A DNA stretch of 64,000 nucleotides from NCBI RefSeq assembly GCF_023701525.1, contig NZ_JAMQAW010000025.1, forward strand, positions 32,425-96,424. The letters run 5' to 3'. The notes under the pieces are model-generated. The model was not told where the DNA came from. It did not search any database and worked only from the letters and a program-made list of their open reading frames with translations. The position numbers and the translations under genes were made by a program. Position 1 is the stretch's first letter; each line of letters opens with the position of its first letter. Shown here in pieces: positions 62,275 through 64,000 of the stretch. Source of the DNA: Streptomyces albipurpureus. Its GTDB lineage: Bacteria; Actinomycetota; Actinomycetes; Streptomycetales; Streptomycetaceae.

Positions 62275-63975
62275 ATGACCAATTCTGCACGTGCGCGTTT
62301 TACGCGCCCGGCAATTGCCGCTGCCGCGGCGCTCACCGTGACCGCCGGCGTCGTCGCCGCGGCACCCGATGCCAAGAGCACTTCCCAGCCCGTACCGAAA
62401 CTCGCTCTGATCGCCGCATCCAAGTCAGTGGTCATCCACACTTATGAGGGAGCGACCGGTCTCGACCTCAATCTCGGGACCTACCTCACGTCCGAGGGCT
62501 CACCGCTGGAGTTGAGGGCCAAGCGCAAGTCCTACAAGGACCCGATCACCGTTCAGCAGTTCATCCGCCAGGGCAAGAAGGTCACCACCAAGAACCTTCC
62601 GGCCGGGCTGGTGAAGGACTTCCGCGGGCTGCCCGACTTCACCCACATCACCATGACCGACTCCACGGGCAAGAAGGTGCTGGACCGCAAGGAGAACTTC
62701 TGTCCGAACAACGCGTCCGGGCGGGTTCGCCCCGACGCGGCGGCCACGTCTCGCTATCCCGAGAGCTGCCCGCCGAATCCGTTCACCCGTGGCTCCGTGT
62801 GGGGGGTCGAGAACGGCTGGGCATCCAACACCTACAACGGTTGGTACACCGAGGGTGTGACCCTGCCTGCCGGTGACTACACCGCCAAGGTGGGCGTGTC
62901 CAAGAAGTACCGCGACATCTTCGGCGTTGCCGACAAGCCGCAGACCGTCAAGGTAACCGTCAAGGTGGAACCTGCCACCCCCGAGGGGCGGAAGGCCACC
63001 ACAGGTGCGCATGGTTCCCATGGGGCCGGGCACGCGGGTCATCATGGGGCGCCGACGCCCAAGATGACGTTCCAGGAGGCGACCAGCGGGACCGGCCCGA
63101 CCTACAACGTGGGCCATGCGCCGTATCCTCCTGCCCCGCCGGCCCTGCCGTGGGCGCTGCAGAAGTCCGCACGTACCGTTGCCAACATCGGTGACGGCCC
63201 GGGGCAGACGGATGGCTCCCGCAGGGCCCCCGGGCTCAAGGCGAACGCCAAGCGCCCGAGCGGTAAAGCGGTCGTACCCAACGTACCCAAGCCGGATCTG
63301 CGTTCCCTCCCGGCGTTCGATGTCCAGATCAGCGCCTCGCCCGAGAATCCCAAGGGCAAGGACTTCATGTCCTTCAGCGCCAATGTGTGGAACGCCGGCC
63401 CGGCACAGCTCGTCGTGGATGGTTTCCGTGCTCCCGGCGCGGAGTTGATGGACGCCTACCAGTACTTCTACGACGCCAACGGCAAGCAGGTCGGCTACAC
63501 ACCCACCGGCACGATGGAGTGGGACCCGCGGGCCGGTCATGAGCACTGGCACTTCACCGACTTCGCCAGCTACCGGCTGCTGAAGGCGGACAAGAAGGAG
63601 GCGGTGCGCAGCGGCAAGGAGGCGTTCTGCCTGGTCAACACTGACGCGGTCGACTACACCGTGAAGAACGCCAACTGGCACCCGTTCAACACCGACCTGT
63701 CCAGCGCGTGCGGCACGGAGAAGGCCATCTCCGTTCGCGAGGTCCTTGACGTCGGCTCCGGTGACACCTACACGCAGGACCTTCCGGACCAGTCCTTCGA
63801 CATCACCGACCTGCCCAACGGCACGTACTACATCGAGGTCCTCGCCAACCCGGAGAAGCGGTTGAAGGAGACCAGCACCGCCAACAACTCCGCCATGCGC
63901 AAGGTCATCCTGGGCGGGAAGCCCGGCGCGCGGACGGTGACCGTACCGCCGCACGACCTGATCACCGCCAACTGA
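62275..63975 (+). CDS. Secreted lysyl-oxidase-like protein
   Basis: This 566-residue protein has a signal peptide (about 1-30) and an N-terminal beta-rich region. A His-rich linker near 240-258 (HGSHGAGHAGHHG) follows, and then a LOX domain at about 345-566. Copper-binding HEHWHF is at 422-427 in a WDPRAGHEHWHFTDF context, matching the copper talon of lysyl oxidases. C-terminal GTYYIEVLANPEKRLKETSTANN is typical. LOX oxidises lysine amines via Cu and LTQ. The role in Streptomyces is unknown. AGGACCG precedes the ATG. The stop is 25 bp from the window end. Confidence 0.88.
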   Translation: MTNSARARFTRPAIAAAAALTVTAGVVAAAPDAKSTSQPVPKLALIAASKSVVIHTYEGATGLDLNLGTYLTSEGSPLELRAKRKSYKDPITVQQFIRQGKKVTTKNLPAGLVKDFRGLPDFTHITMTDSTGKKVLDRKENFCPNNASGRVRPDAAATSRYPESCPPNPFTRGSVWGVENGWASNTYNGWYTEGVTLPAGDYTAKVGVSKKYRDIFGVADKPQTVKVTVKVEPATPEGRKATTGAHGSHGAGHAGHHGAPTPKMTFQEATSGTGPTYNVGHAPYPPAPPALPWALQKSARTVANIGDGPGQTDGSRRAPGLKANAKRPSGKAVVPNVPKPDLRSLPAFDVQISASPENPKGKDFMSFSANVWNAGPAQLVVDGFRAPGAELMDAYQYFYDANGKQVGYTPTGTMEWDPRAGHEHWHFTDFASYRLLKADKKEAVRSGKEAFCLVNTDAVDYTVKNANWHPFNTDLSSACGTEKAISVREVLDVGSGDTYTQDLPDQSFDITDLPNGTYYIEVLANPEKRLKETSTANNSAMRKVILGGKPGARTVTVPPHDLITAN

Positions 63976-64000
63976 TCCACTCTGTCGTACCCACCCGGGC

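Overview
The window is GC-rich with very strong third-position GC bias. Its gene content points to a Streptomyces or close relative: SsgA-free accessory-arm content, PspAB next to an HtpX-type protease, an ATP-binding/STAS pair, a DUF574-type methyltransferase, a DasR-like site, and a mycothiol-type hydroquinone reductase homologue. No rRNA, tRNA, CRISPR array, complete insertion sequence or replication origin is visible. Small independent transcription units, many regulators and several decayed genes (response regulator tail, LLM oxidoreductase, ArsR-type regulator, EF-G tail, and an unrecognised fragment) suggest accessory chromosome-arm DNA.

Layout. 0.1-3.4 kb: response-regulator remnant, an LCM-type methyltransferase with a possible iron box, a secreted CBM2-FnIII protein with a DasR-type site, and a maltokinase-cap-like protein. 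3.8-12 kb: a redox/detoxification cluster (nitroreductase, MBL-fold hydrolase, MarR regulator, decayed LLM gene, membrane protein, FMN reductase + LLM oxidoreductase, glutathionyl/mycothiolyl-hydroquinone reductase homologue). Five clear and one degenerate copies of one operator (core TTCGTTGCRNAACGAA) sit at the promoters of these genes, so the MarR protein probably controls the whole cluster. 12.3-24.8 kb: unlinked genes, including a TTA-containing hypothetical gene, a methyltransferase, a MerR-HEAT protein, a Nudix hydrolase, an SDR, small membrane proteins, an XRE-NB-ARC-TPR regulator, an LLM oxidoreductase and an alpha/beta hydrolase.

25.3-31.8 kb: a STAND NTPase coupled by a 4-bp overlap to a small partner, followed by a multi-TM protein and a convergent membrane-anchored nucleoside-phosphorylase-type protein. 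This is the best candidate for an undescribed conflict or defence system. 32.2-35.1 kb: a second MarR gene and an unusual LLM-plus-BBE flavoenzyme fusion, sharing one operator type. 35.2-36.9 kb: a PucR-type regulator whose coding region holds a perfect 50-bp palindrome. 37.2-44.0 kb: a tight dnaK-grpE-dnaJ-cbpM-clpB chaperone operon ending in a small ORF and a UBP-type zinc finger.

44.2-54.4 kb: anti-sigma/STAS pair, ArsR regulator with a 40-bp palindromic operator, secreted and lipoprotein genes, DUF574 methyltransferase, GlxA-type regulator, dienelactone hydrolase, EF-G remnant and a deaminase. 54.5-56.8 kb: a cyanate module (cynS, carbonic anhydrase, divergent LysR). 56.9-58.8 kb: an MFS exporter and a convergent MerR regulator with matching 24-bp operators. 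59.2-64 kb: an aminoglycoside-phosphotransferase-like kinase, HtpX, PspAB and a secreted lysyl-oxidase-like protein.
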